A DNA stretch of 64,000 bases from Bolinopsis microptera. Its lineage: Eukaryota > Ctenophora > Tentaculata > Lobata > Bolinopsidae. The translations under genes and the position numbers were made by a program. Shown piece after piece: positions 1 through 13,400 of this stretch. The notes under the pieces are model-generated. The model made no database searches. It worked only from the letters and a program-made list of their open reading frames with translations, and was not told where the DNA came from. The stretch is taken from contig NC_087077.1 of the NCBI RefSeq assembly GCF_026151205.1, positions 5,022,001 to 5,086,000 of the forward strand, written 5' to 3'. How positions within the stretch are numbered: the stretch's first letter is position 1; every line of letters begins with the position of its first letter.

Positions 1-1892
1 TTTTTAGTGGTCTTCAAGCACTTTTGACAGAAAACGTCAGAGAATCAACTTACAATTTTATCTAGTTCCTAATTTTTTCGATTTGCCTTGCAATAGTATA
101 TTAACTCGATTTCTAAAATAAGCGGTCTAACAAACGATACTAGTGGTTAAAATAGGATACCTAAAATGTATCAAGAGTAATACAGTAGGAAAATCCGTAC
201 CAAAGAAAGAGTCCCCGAAAGTTTCTCTTACTGCCACTGAATACTACTATTCACGTGACACATATGCCGGTCACGTGTAGTCAGTATAGCTTACGTTGCA
301 ATTATCAAGCTCTCTTATCAGCTTTTGTAACTTGCGATAAGTTCAGTTTGCTGCTACCGCGTAGTTAGCCTTTGCGTGTGTACTTGTATATTCCTATACA
401 AGTACACTATGTAGGATGATCTGAATGTGACCCAATCTCTGGAGAAAATTCAATCATTCAATTATGAAGAACAGAAAAATTTGGAGGACAGTGTTACTAA
501 GTGGTTCATTGCGTTGGGAAAAGAACTGAAAATCGACAACGTCTATAATAATTGTGGAGATATGGACAGAGAAATATTTATGGCTCCATCTGTTTATAAA
601 AAGCATCTGGCACTCCGGATTGTGGAAGCAATGGACCTCGTTCAACGGCATGGCAGGAATGCCAGATGGCTAAAATGACAGAGATGATATATTTCTTGAA
701 GACGGAAGCGTTAGAAGACAAGGATAAGGTGATCAGGCTGCAGGGCCAGCTGCTTGTGCAGAAGGACAAAGAACTACAGTTGTTTAAGACGTCGGTTAAG
801 GAGACAGTGCAAACAACGGTGGAGTCAGGGATTCAGAGCTACAGTGCAGCTGTACAACAGAACAGTGCAAGTGGTACGGTCTGCAACAGTAACATCCTGA
901 AGAAGGTGATGAAGAGCGTGGCTGCAGAGGAGGACAGGAACAAGAACCTGATTGTGTTTGGGTTGAAAGAAGAAGAGGGAGAACAGCTTCCAGCGCTAGT
1001 AACCGCAGTTTTGGAGGAGATTGGGGAGAAACCTCACTTCGAAGCGACTAGAGTCGGCAGGAAGAGGCCAGGTAGTACGGCTATCCGACCAGTCAAGATC
1101 ACTGTCCCAAGCTCAACAGCAGTTCATCAGATTCTGATGAAAACAGGGAGACTGAGGCTAGTTGAGACCCACAAAGATGTATGGATCTGTCCAGATAGAT
1201 CTAGCGAAGAACGAGTAACGAGGAAGCATCTGGTCACTGACCTGAAGAAGAAGAGGGCTGAACAAACTCATCTCGACCACTATATCCGGTAGGGGAAGGT
1301 CTGTAGCCGTGATAAGAAGCCACCATGAAGCAATTCATGTCTCTTGGACACTGATCAGTATTTGAATGAGTAATGTGTATCTTAACGTTATCTGTCTTTG
1401 AGAGACAATTTTATAATTTACATACTCTATTTTTTATTGTTTCACACTTCATATTTCATAATTTTATTACTAGGTGGAGGTGATGTTATTGAGATTTTGG
1501 GCGGCCATAAAACTCGTGTTTTGAAAGTTGTCCTCTGTACTTGTTTTGCTGTACATTTGTATATTTTCTATTTTGTAAAAGTTTCAAATCAAAAAATCAT
1601 CTTAAACTAATATCATCCAAATAGGGTACAACTAAACATGTCAATCTGTAGAGTAAACAAAAGAGGTGGAAAATAAGCCTAATTAAGGAAAGTGAGGTGT
1701 AAACAGCTTGCTAACCGTGTGTAATGAGGTTTAGAACAAAAGGCCAATAAAACCAAAGGAAGAAGAACTAGTAGTCTAAAATGACGTGTACACTCGTGAA
1801 AGGAGAGTACAACGTTTCACGAACTTTTACCACATTTCCTGTATTGAAACAGTTGTAATAATATGAAATCTACTTCAGAAGTTTGTTGGCAG
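1..1892. other. Intronic or upstream sequence of the STAT-like gene
   Basis: The first exon I can recognise starts at 1893 and lacks the N-terminal STAT domains, so this stretch is most likely intron sequence of a gene that begins left of the window. Apart from the broken LINE ORF1 at 427-1292 I see no exon here. I looked for STAT N-domain and coiled-coil codons on the plus strand and found none. Confidence 0.5.
427..1292 (+). pseudogene. Broken ORF1 of a non-LTR retrotransposon (CR1/L1-like)
   Basis: Two overlapping reading frames (427-678 and 666-1292) look like one protein split by a frameshift near 666-678. The second frame has a charged, Gln/Lys-rich predicted coiled-coil segment, then a block with KNLIVFGLKEEEGEQ and RPVKITVPSSTAVHQIL, and ends with LKKKRAEQ. 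This coiled coil plus RRM-like fold is the usual layout of ORF1 proteins of CR1/L1-like LINEs in cnidarians and other invertebrates; the match is from recognition of the motif, not a search. No reverse transcriptase follows within the next 7 kb, so this is a 5' fragment lying in an intron. A LINE RT fragment sits at 8727-9746, but I cannot show the two belong to one element. Confidence 0.65.
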
Positions 1893-4405
1893 TGACGTTT
1901 GTTTCCCGCGAGTTCACATGATAAACCAGAATCTGAAACGCCGCTGCCGCGAGATTAACACCGCGTCCAACAAAAGGGTAAGTGAAAATCTATTCTAATT
2001 AACTTTTAAACTTATAATCAAAGGTACTCATGGTAGTGTAATATCCGGAATAGAAACATTACGTATGAGTCGCATTGATGGAAAATTTCTGATGATTCCG
2101 TATTTTTATTAATACGTATTACAAAATAAGATATGTATTTATTCAAGCGAAGTGACATATTTAATTTCTAAGCATATTTTTCTGTACAGAAAAATATGTA
2201 TAAAAAGTTAATTTTTACCGAATTATAAGCTTTTTGAAAATGTCTGAGCACACGTTTTAAAAAAGAAATCGTCGCATTTTAAGCGTATTTAACATGACGT
2301 GTCACTGTTAAGAGGAGATAAGGGGAAGGTCATGTATTTTGAATAAAAATACGCGTACTTTCTTCAGGACTTCATACATACGTATTTTTGCTTAAATTCA
2401 ACGTATTTAACAACCTTGATGTTAATCTGTTGAGCTGTCCAAGTAGTGCCCACTAGTCCCGCACCACTGTATAGTGTAGGGGATAGTGTAGTAAACAAAC
2501 AAGCTTTTTGTTTACATTAGACGCTCTAATAAAAACACCAGGTCCTGCCACCTTCACACCCGGGTGAAACAGCAGACTCTAAATTGCTTTTCTTTGAAAT
2601 GTGTGTTTTTACCTCTCCAAAAACTCGAATCTTTTATTATTACTGATTAGTGATTTGCGCAATTTTTATTAAAATTGATCTTTGATTTTGAGTTGTTCTT
2701 GCAGATCCTCATTTCGCTAATAGCAATATTCATTAATTTCCTGTCTCGCCTTAGCACACTGTAACCACATGACCTTTTCAGAAACACGAGGACGTGGTTA
2801 ACTGCAACGCTGCCCCAGAAGAGATATTCAGTTTTGTGCTAAACTTTGACGTGTCGTACGACGTACGTGCACCGTGGAACAAGTTTGTGGAGGATGGGGC
2901 TGCTGCGCGGCGCAGCCTCAACCTTCAGACCTGCTCCAAACCTGTGGCTATCTTAGTGCACGCGTAAGTTTGCTTCTTACTCAGGGTAAGATAAGATACA
3001 TGACAGTCCAGGTAGCATTGGAGTATTATTATATATAAGAGGGGACTACGGCTGGCAGAAATGTGTTACGTAATGTTGTGTACAGCATTTTTCAAAATTT
3101 ATTTACAAATAAATTTTGAGATTATTACAATAGTTGCACCCACATAAATGTTAAGGAGACCGTCCACGTCAGTTGAGTTTATGGTAACAAGTATTACACT
3201 CTTCCTCCTCCTCCTCCTCCTCCTCCTCCTCCTCCTCCTCCTCCTCCTCCTCCTCCTCCTCCTCCTCCTCCTCCTCCTCCTCCTCCTCCTCCTCCTCCTC
3301 CTCCTCCTCCTCCTCCTCCTCCTCCTCCTCCTCCTCCTCCTCATCCTCCTCATCCTTCTCATCCTTCTCATCCTTCTCATCCTCCTCCTCCTCACACAAT
3401 CGTGTAACCATGTATATTTTACGTAACACAGTAATTAACTACATCGTGTAACGTGCATACTCGGAATAATATGTAATATGTATCATATTTTGTTGCATAT
3501 TATATATTATATGCATAGATTAGATTCGTCAGTTTCCTTCATCATTGTATTCATTTGCCGGGTCCTTACGATTTATTGCAACACCTGGTGTTGACTAAAT
3601 TTCATCATAGTGATTGAAATTAAAACCTTAAATCGTGTGGCTAGTAAAATTTACAACGGTTAACGTGTACTGTTACAGCATTTAGCTCTCTGTTTTTAAG
3701 CCACTGTGTCCCAGAATGTACTATCTGACTTGAATTAAGAACGTATTATCCGCTGCTATTAATAGCACTAAAGATTGCGTGTCCACTTCAATCTTTACTA
3801 CAACTTTATAATTACTTGATCAAATTGTATGTGGTAGTATATCATATATCATTTTAATCAACTTTTCTTCAATTTCGTCTCATTTCTTTAGAAATTGTTT
3901 CTCGTCAACATTTGAACTCTAAAATCCGAATGTAAGTCTATCTTCAGGAGCCAGAAACCGTTAGCAGAAGGAAAGCTGTTTTGGTGTCGATTCAACCCGA
4001 AGTGGTACCTGCCTCTTCACGAGGAAACTAGTGTGACTGCAGAGAACTTTAAGAAAACTCTTTATGAGTGAGTTTTGTATTTCAGTTTAAAACTTTATCC
4101 TATCAACATTACGTCCGGGGTGGTATCTTTATCTCTTTTACTTTCGTGCTCAGCAAACCCTCGATCTTTGCTTCCATTGCATATTTCCAAATAAACTACC
4201 TTCTTAATGTCGTTCTGTACGAAAGAAAATAGCACTCCATTAAATTAACAATAAACTGTCTCCGAAAAACTAAAACACACAAAACTTTAAATCCAGGTAC
4301 ACGTTTGACAACTTCGGGCGGGAACTATCAGGGAGAGAGTTGGATTATTTGATGAGCCAGATCACTCTGGACCACCGTCAGGGACACAAGCTCGTCGCCA
4401 AATCG
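1893..4405 (+). CDS. STAT-like gene, exons for the C-terminal half of the DNA-binding domain
   Basis: Four exons (fragment residues about 1-165). The second runs from [20 protein letters not shown] to [11 protein letters not shown], matching the STAT block where a conserved strand of the form LPVVVISN ends the beta-barrel. The third gives [18 protein letters not shown], matching the STAT segment ILWYNML followed by a hydrophobic strand. The fourth, [19 protein letters not shown], matches the helix that opens the linker. Donors are GTAAGT or close variants. The first base of the exon at 1893 completes a codon begun upstream, so more coding sequence exists to the left. Confidence 0.8.
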
Positions 4406-7400
4406 GTAATTTATTATTCGTTATGTGTCCAGTGGGGAGGTGGATTATCACTGCGAAGTACTGTACAGTGTACTGTGAATGTACCACACGATGTTTTCAA
4501 TCCACTAATCATTAAGCAAGGTCGAATCCCAAAGGTGCATGCACTGTGAACTCTGTTCGATTAGTATTTACTATGCATACTGGCACTGCACTGTAGAATC
4601 CAAACTCAGGTTGGTGCTAATCCTGTTTAGTATTGGAATTTGGAAGTATTGGAACCATAATAAATTTGGGTCCTGATTAGCTCTAGTGTAAATTTGGGTA
4701 AATTTTCGTTACAAAGTTTTAACAAGATTGAAATTTAATTTTCCCCCGTCAAGACATCCGCACTATCCGCGCCCCGTAACTCTTACCGTTTTCTTGATTA
4801 AGCTGCTCAAGCCATTTTATGTAACATTTGTGGTACAAAACCATCAATTATACCACTAACCACCGACCGATTTAAAAAAACTTTTCCCGTGGCTTCCTCA
4901 TAGTTTTGTCGGACCTATACCGAAAAAACAAGCACCGTTACTCTTACCGTTTTCTTGATTAAGCCGCTCGGAAATTACACGCAGACAGACAGACAGACAG
5001 ACAGACACACCTTCTGAGATAATTGTTGAGATACCCTGTAATACAGATGTGATCAAGATATTGGTACTGACATACTATTTAGATACTGGTGGTGGTTAAG
5101 AATTGGAATGTCATAATTTGCTGAAAGATTCGTTACTTTAATAAAATTAAATACCCTTGAGGGTAACGAAATATCCAGGAATAAGTAGTTATGTCCATTG
5201 TCCATTGTCCATTCATTTCTCTAAAATGTAACTAATATTATGTTTCTACTTGATATGTCTTTCCGGTATTCTGCTTTTCTGTTTTATTAGTATAACATTG
5301 AACTGCATAATCTATTTCCGTATTTCATAAATTAAAATATTATTACCCGTGTTTAGTCATATGCCACCTGAATATTCCGAGCATGAACAAATAATTAACA
5401 CAATAATGAACAAATAATTAACACAGACGTTTCTAGTGAATAAATCGAGTTACCAATATTATTTAGTGTTGTTTCATCGCCACACACGAGAGTGTGGAAA
5501 ATTTCAAACAATCCTGAAGGAATTTTAACGATAAACAACCTCTCATCCACTTTTAGACATTTTGACGCCTGTAACAAGTGACCCACATTATTATAAGCTT
5601 TACAGGTATTTTTATGAATAATCCTCCCCTTAATTTACATTCCTTTCTGTACCTCTTTCAAGGCAATAGAGGAAATTCTAGGGGACATTTTAAAAATAGA
5701 GATGAGATAATTTGTTAAACCCATCACAGTAATTCTTATTCAGAGTAAGTCTTTCAATTTAACCATTTCAAATTTTTAACATCTGGAAAGATTTGTTATT
5801 ACAGTCGCCACTCACGAGAATATTACATTTTCGGCAGAATATTTAATGTAAGCTAACGCTAATTTATATTTATTCAAGATTTAACAACCCTTTGGTGGCC
5901 CAGAAGTAACTGCCCACACGCAACCCTTTAATGACTCACGTAATTCGTGTCAGAATTGCACAAAAATTTCAGAGAATATAGATATGGGTCAAACTTAAAT
6001 TTCCTGAAATTTTCGTAAAATTTCACTGAAAATTTTACGAAACCATACAGTAAGAACGTTTTCACCTAGGAACTCCAAAGTCTTTAGACACATTTGGTTT
6101 GATAATCTAACCGAGTTATGACCCTTTTAAGATCTTGCAGACAGCAGATATGTGATTTCTGCACTCTGCATATACTTAATGAAGGCGAATATTATGTATA
6201 TTGATGGAGGTCTCATTGCAATAACTAAATTGATTAATTAATTAACGTATCTCCTTGCCAGGTTCTGAAGGACGAGGCGCAATACACGGAGCCCTCAGAA
6301 AACCCGCCCAAAAGAAAGTCATTCTGGTGTTGGTTCTACGATATAGTGGTGTTCCTGGGGAAGGGGAAAGGAAAGCCCGCCACCAAATGCAATCAGGACG
6401 TGAGTAACTCTTCTCAGTTAGTTAGGATTTTACTTGTAACCGTGTTAGGACGCGTATTTCACATACTTTGTAACTGTGTCTGGACTCTGGATGATTGGGC
6501 TAGACCGTGATAAGAGTGGTCAGGTGGTTGGCCGGTTGGGTCTGATAAACTGATGAGATGTAGAGTTGTTAATTACTACTGGCGGGTGATGCGACGCAAA
6601 CAATATTAATTCTTTATTGTGGATGGACTTTGGTTGGCACTTGGCATTTCAGTAGCAACAGCTGTGAATTTTGAAACTGATATTTTTAGTAATCAGATAT
6701 GGAATGCCGACCCGATTCACGCGCTGTAGTACTAGTTAGACACGCAGTCTAGTTCGACACGCAGTCTAGTTAGACACGCAGTCTAGTTCGACACGCAGTC
6801 TAGTCCGACACGCAGTCTAGTTAGACACGCAGTCTAGTTCGACACGCAGTTTAGTTCGACACGCAGTCTAGTTCGACACGCAGTCTAGTTCGACACGCAG
6901 TCTAGTTCGACACGCAGTCTAGTTCGACACGCAGTCTAGTTCGACACGCAGTCTAGTTCGACACGCAGTCTAGTTCGACACGCAGTTTAGTTCGACACGC
7001 AGTCTAGTTCGACACGCAGTCTAATTCGACACGCAGTCTAGTTAGACACGCAGTCTAGTTCGACACGCAGTCTAGTTCGACACGCAGTCTAGTTCGACAC
7101 GCAGTCTAGTTCGACACGCAGTCTAGTTCGACACGCAGTCTAGTTCGACACGCAGTCTGGTTCGACACGCAGTCTGGTTCGACACGCAGTCTAGTTCGAC
7201 ACGCAGTTTAGTTTGACAACTTTTGTTCTCGCCAGAAAACACAAAATATATCATCATGAATATCTCTTTCCCCCCTTGAATATCTCTTTCCTGAACATTC
7301 GGTTGTCGTCAGCTGTTTCCACGGCGGATTGTAACAATGGACCACAATTATTGTTTAGCATACAGCACACTGTCTATAAACACTTTGAAAACCTTTCTCT

Positions 7401-10400
7401 AGGCACACTTCTCTGGCTCGGTTTATCAAATCGCGCATCATCGTTGTGTTGACCACCGATTTTACTTCTAATCTCGATCTCCTTGAAAATACTGTCAGTC
7501 GCAATGTGTATCTGATTCACATATTCCGTAAGAAACTCGCCATTCTCAATCATAGCATCATCTACCATATCCAAGTGTTCATTCTGTAGCGGAAAAGGCA
7601 TCGTACACGATGTACAGAAAATGTACAAACAATGTATTCAAATCTACAGAGCTAGAGAGAGATAATTCAACACGCACACAAAACTACTGATAACAATGCT
7701 GGGGTTCTAAGGTTAGTGAGTTAGTAGAGGCTCTTAGAGCCTTTCCTTTGTTGTAAAGATGGCTAGTCCCTTCCTTTGCATAGGTTAGAAGCACCCATGC
7801 ACCTCCCGTTCGAGCCACCCGCCCCACACCGCGTGGAGGTTCGGTGAGGTTTTCGTGCGGCCCCACACGGACTTATACGGAGCATTCGTAAAATGTGAAC
7901 CGTATTAATATTCAATCGGTACCGCATGAATTAATTTTATCTGGGTCGTAAATAAACAAGTCTCGGATACGGTTATAGTTGTCGGGAACCCAGTTACTTA
8001 ATCGAATTTTTTCTGGGAAAAGTGTCTTGAGAAATCGAATTTGTTTGAGAAAATTTTGATAATAGTTTGTTGGTAATAGATTCTCGATAGAGGGGCTAGC
8101 CTCCCAGTGAGAAAAGAAAAAGCCCGCTCCAACAGGCTGACGGAAAATTTTGTGCAGGAGTATAAGTAGTAGTACAGGGGAAAAAATACTTTGTAATGTA
8201 AGCCCAGTAATGAAAATATGTCATCATTTGGTAGTTAAACCGAATGAATTTTGTTCGAAGTGGGCTAGATTCTTTTACATACCGTAAGCGAAACAAGGCT
8301 CTTTGTCTCGTAAATAGAGTATCAGAGTACAAAAGGACAAAGGATGTAATATTGTGTGGGCAGTGCAGGTAGCAAAGAACCGATTGTGGCTAATGAGGGT
8401 TACATTGTTCTATCAGACGACAGCCAGCAGCTGGTCTCCATTTTCACTATACCCACTAACTTTCCAGTGTCCTTGGGTAAAGATTATTTGCTGGACTGTA
8501 ATATGTGTAGATTATATTTATCCCCCTACGAAAGATGTGAACGTGTTAAAGAGGTTTTGAATTTCCGCGTTTACTAATGTTTTGTTGGTCGTTTGTAAGT
8601 TTTTATTAAATGTTTGCTAAATTTTGTTAAAGACCAGGGATTTCTAACATATGACCTGCAAATCATCGAATAACTTGCACAACTTGAGGTCGTAACAGTC
8701 GGAGTTTCTTTGTATCTTCCTGTGATGTGAGTGGAGTTCACATGGATATCGCAAAAGTCTTAAGTGGTGTTCCTCAGGGAAGCGTTTTTGGGCCGCTTCT
8801 CTTTATCTTGTTCATCAATGATCTAGAACAAGTCGTGGTTTCATCTAGGGTGAGTTGTTTCGCTGATGATACTAGAGTCTCCAAACAGATTGGCTGTTTT
8901 GAAGACTGTCAGTCGTTACAAGAAGATCTCTATAAGATTCTTGACTGGTCACGTAGCAACAACATGAAGCTTCACGAGCAAAAGTTCGAGCTGTTAAATC
9001 ACCTCCATAACAGTAAGAGCTCATTCCCCGAACTACCCTTCTTTGCCAAAACCCTGCGCTACAAAATATCCAGTCAGGACATGCTTTACCCTGTCGAGAA
9101 CGTCCGAGATCTTGGATTTATGGTTTCAATTGATCTTAGCTGGTCGACACATATCGGCAACATGGTATCCAAATCAAGGAGCACGTTATCTTGGGTATTC
9201 AGTGTCTTCAAAACTCGTGACAAGACCGTAATGACTACTCTCTACAAGTCACTAATAAGAAGCCTACTGGAGTATTGCTGCCCACTCTGGAGCCCTACCA
9301 AGGTGACTGAAATAAAGCTGATAGAATGGGTGCAAAGAACTGTCACCAGTCGTTTTGGCGGTCTTCAGCATCTCAACTATTGGGAAAGATTCGCACAGCT
9401 TAAATTGATGTCTCTACAGCGCAGACGGGATCGGAGAGGTCTATCATCCTGATGATGTGGAAGATTCTCCATAATGTGGTACCAAACTGCTGTGATATCA
9501 AGTTCAAGGTGTCCCCAAGACACGGTGATGTAGCTATCATACCCTCATAGTCAAAGTCAAGTTCCTTACGCAACCAGTCACTGTACGACAGATCTTTTGC
9601 AGTTCAAGGACCGAAGCTGTGGAACAAGGTGCCTCACACAGTAAAGGCTGATACATCCTTTGACATGTTTAAGTGTAGTTTGTCGAACTTTCTTGCTTTG
9701 ATACCGGACAACCCTCCGGTCGCCGGCTACAGTTGCAGTTGGTAAAACTCACTGGTTGACTACTCGCCATCCAGGTGGTTAGATATCTGATGACCCTTCC
9801 GGCACCACGGATGAACTCAACAAAGTAAGTGACAATTACTGGGATCAATAAGTTAACCAAAATAACCATTATTTCCTCTCCGCTCTCACGTGATATAGTT
9901 TTAACCTATCATAGGATCAATAGCAATCTTACTTTATTTTCTGCAGTAACTCTTCCAACAGCTGTTTTCCCGTACGTACGTGTATTTTTTCCGTTCACCC
10001 TTTTGTAAAAAGGCAATAGTGAAAGGTTACGAATGGACTTTTTTGCAGAAAAACGTGGATTTTGGAGATATATCAGTAGGTGGGTCTGAATATGTTGTCA
10101 TCTGTCCTTACTTCCGTCCGTTACCATGACAACTAGCGCGCAGTGCAGCGCGCGAGTATTGCTTGCGGAGATGTGATGTATATATGATATAGCTAGCCTG
10201 TCAATGAATGCGCGGCGCGAGTGTATTTTAATGTATACTATGCAATGTATAGTATTAGGTTATAACTATAAGCCCAATTTGTACGTGGCATGCGTAGTAT
10301 TGTGTACTGACGTGTATCAATATTATTTTTATGAAGTGAGCTGATTGTAGCTTTATATAGTTATAGTGAACGGAAATCTAGCGTCCGCCAAAACGAAACA

Positions 10401-13400
10401 ACGGGCGCAATTCTTGTTGACCTTGCGATTTTGATTTTTGGCCAACTCCAGGAGAAGCGAAGAATAATCTTGTTCGGGAAGTTGTTTTCGTCAATGACTA
10501 AAAGACTAAGTTAATCTTGATAAAGTACGAGGTTTTGAACCTTTACATCAGTTTGTCGTTCATCTTTTTAGGATTTATTGTAATAATAGCAATCATTGCA
10601 CTGGGCCTCATTTGATGATTCTTTCAAGAAAATTTCTGATTTTTTTCTTTTGAATAGATTCACTGATATTTTAAGCACTCACTCTATCAAGAACAATGTC
10701 AGAAATTTCCTGTAAAAGAAGCTTTATTTAGCCTATTTAGTCTCCAAACTCCAATACTGAAAAAAAATCCTGGCTCAGCATTACAAAGCTGAATTACAGT
10801 ATCAATTACGACCGCAGATACCCGATTATTTGGATAAAACTTTTTTATATGTATGAAAACGGTTACGATTTTTTTACTCGAATAATTGATTGAAATTGAA
10901 AAGAGAGAGCGAACACAATGTGTAACATGTGCATGTGTTACACATGAGAACACATTTTATTTTACCCTACTATTCAGGCGTTGAATTAGCGTTGGTAGGT
11001 ACTAAAAGACTAAAGGACAGAAGAAACATATGAGTGCGGGAAAAATTTAGCGACAAGTGCGATCCCACACATGTCTAAAATAGCTTAATTTGCGGCAAAT
11101 TTTGTGCATAGTGTGGTTTGAGTACAGTGAATATTTGCGAAATGTGGGGCGAGTTCTATTCAATTAGGTAGGCCTTTCTGTATTGGAAAGCTGCTCAAAC
11201 ATTACTACATGGGGCTATGTTAATAATGCTATCTATAAGAACGAACGAGTAATTACACGGCTTACAGAACAGTTTTCCTCAACTTCCGTAAAGGGAGAAA
11301 CTAAATTCCTCAGCTCTAAATGCAGCCGAAATATCCTCTTGTCTAAAACTTTGGCTTTTCAGGAGCCGGCAAACTACTGCTAAGATTGGATGGTGCAGGA
11401 CGTTTTAAAAACGATCCATGATTAGCAATAAATTAGTGTGAAAGCAGACAATTTATCAATGGGCAGATCATTCAAAATAAGAGACTAAGAGATTAAGAGA
11501 CGAGCAGATAATGAAACAAAAGTTGCACTTATTAATAAAATAATAAATGACATTTCTACAATATAAATAAATTTGTCATTGTTCCCATTGTTCTCTATAA
11601 ACGGAAATTTGTAAATCCTTCTTCGTAACGAACAGTAGAATGATGATCTCGGAAGGTTTATTATTATCACAAGGTATATTTTAATATATATATTTCATAA
11701 CTTACATAAGCATTAAGCAATGTATGAGTGTGGGGAAGGTGTTGGCAAAGTTTGCGAGTGCATTTTCTACACAATATTAGCCAAAAATAGGATGGGGGTC
11801 TGAAATTTTGGAAATTAATTCAGTTATTGCAAGTAGTAGGTACTCATCTCAATTAGTTTGTTTACGATCCACATTCCACAAGAATCCTTTATTAGTTCCC
11901 TTTTTGACAATTTTTGTTTTAGAAAAAAATGTATATGGGCAACCTGTTAGCAGTAAACACATTACGATTGAATTCTGCACGAGGAAATACGATTATAGTA
12001 TCATTTAGGACCGCAGCCACCATATTAGACGTGTTAGATTTTTTTCCAGACTAAAAAGTCAGTTGTATGCAATTTAAGATATTTGACAGATGACTGATTG
12101 TTTAAATTTCAGAACCCACTGAAGAAACACTGGAGGGACGGGCGGATCTGTCTGCTCTCCAAAGCGGAGGCTCAGAGTATCCTCTCTAAACTCGGACCTG
12201 CTACTTCTGGAGCGGTTATTCGGGTTAGTCATTTTAGGAGTAATACTTTTACTTTACCTTATTATTGCTGTAAAACTTTTACTTTTAATTAGTGCGCTTA
12301 CATACTACATAGTGTGTTATACTGGTGCTGGTACTGGTACTGGTACTGGTGCTGGTACTGGTACTGGTACTGGTACTGGTACTGGTACTGGTACTGGTAC
12401 TGGTACTGGTACTGGTACTGGTACTGGTGCTGGTACTGGTACTGGTACTGGTACTGGTACTGGTACTGGTACTGGTACTGGTACTGGTACTGGTGCTGGT
12501 GCTGGTGCTGGTGCTGGTACTGGTACTGTTGTCCGGCCAATATACTCCGCTTATTTTTCAAATATCCAGGTCAATAGTTATTACGGTACGGTGAAAAATG
12601 TATCGTAATCATGATTCCATTGGTAGTTTCTTTATTCTACGGGATATTTGGTATTTGCCAGACACCCCTTTGACAAAGTTTAATTCACCTATTTCTTTAA
12701 TCGGACTTAGAGCAGTCTGCTGTAATTACGAGCCCCGGAAATATTCCTATAGTCACTAGTCAGTTCAGCTGATTTTTGTGTAGTTTACCCTAACTTTTAC
12801 TAATAGCTAAACCCTGAGGTTAAGGTCTTATGTCTAACCTAAAGTCTATACCCTCAAAGGTCGGGCTTCTGTTTAATTTTGGAACATCACCATAGAACAG
12901 TTTATTGCAGTTTCTGTTACCCTCATCGCTGATCGTTCCTCCTGATTTGTTTTCAGCTACCGTGCTCGAGCAAATCTATTTTTTGCAATATTTTACATTC
13001 TGATATGCTAGGTGGAAAAAGTTTAATAAATAGAATCCAGCCGGTGTAGTCCAGTTCACATGAGACAACTCAAACTTCATTTTGGGACGATTTCGGCTGC
13101 CTACAAAGTACAATCGCAGGTGGTTTTCCAACCAGCTCGTGCTCACTCAATAAGCATTGGTAGTCACGTGACATAATAATCGCTTCTCATTGGCACTTCC
13201 CTGGTCACTTCCCGGGTCACTTCCCTGGTAAAGTACTCCAAGCTTCGCTATTTGTTCACGTCGGAATTTAAAATTGAGCGTCCATTGACTGTCCACGATT
13301 AAAGTTATTTTCCACAGCGCTAGGATTTTTTGATTGATTTATCAAGTTTATAAACATTTTGAGCTGTCACATATTCCATCAGAGATCTCCTCTTCCAGTC

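Noticed and set aside
3099-3429. Open frames of poly-Arg, poly-Leu and poly-Glu
   Set aside because: They are translations of the CCT microsatellite in different frames; no codon-level conservation is possible.
4340-4549. 69-codon frame as a separate gene
   Set aside because: Its first part is exon 4297-4405 of the STAT-like gene; the rest is intron read-through.
4515-4560. tRNA-like B-box (GGTCGAATCCC)
   Set aside because: No A-box at the right distance and no cloverleaf could be drawn.
6733-7212. CRISPR-like array
   Set aside because: Contiguous 17-bp repeats with no unique spacers, in a eukaryotic intron.
12298-12608. Long Tyr-Gln, Gly-Thr, Trp-Tyr and Leu-Val frames
   Set aside because: Products of the GGTACT hexamer, which has no stop in any frame.
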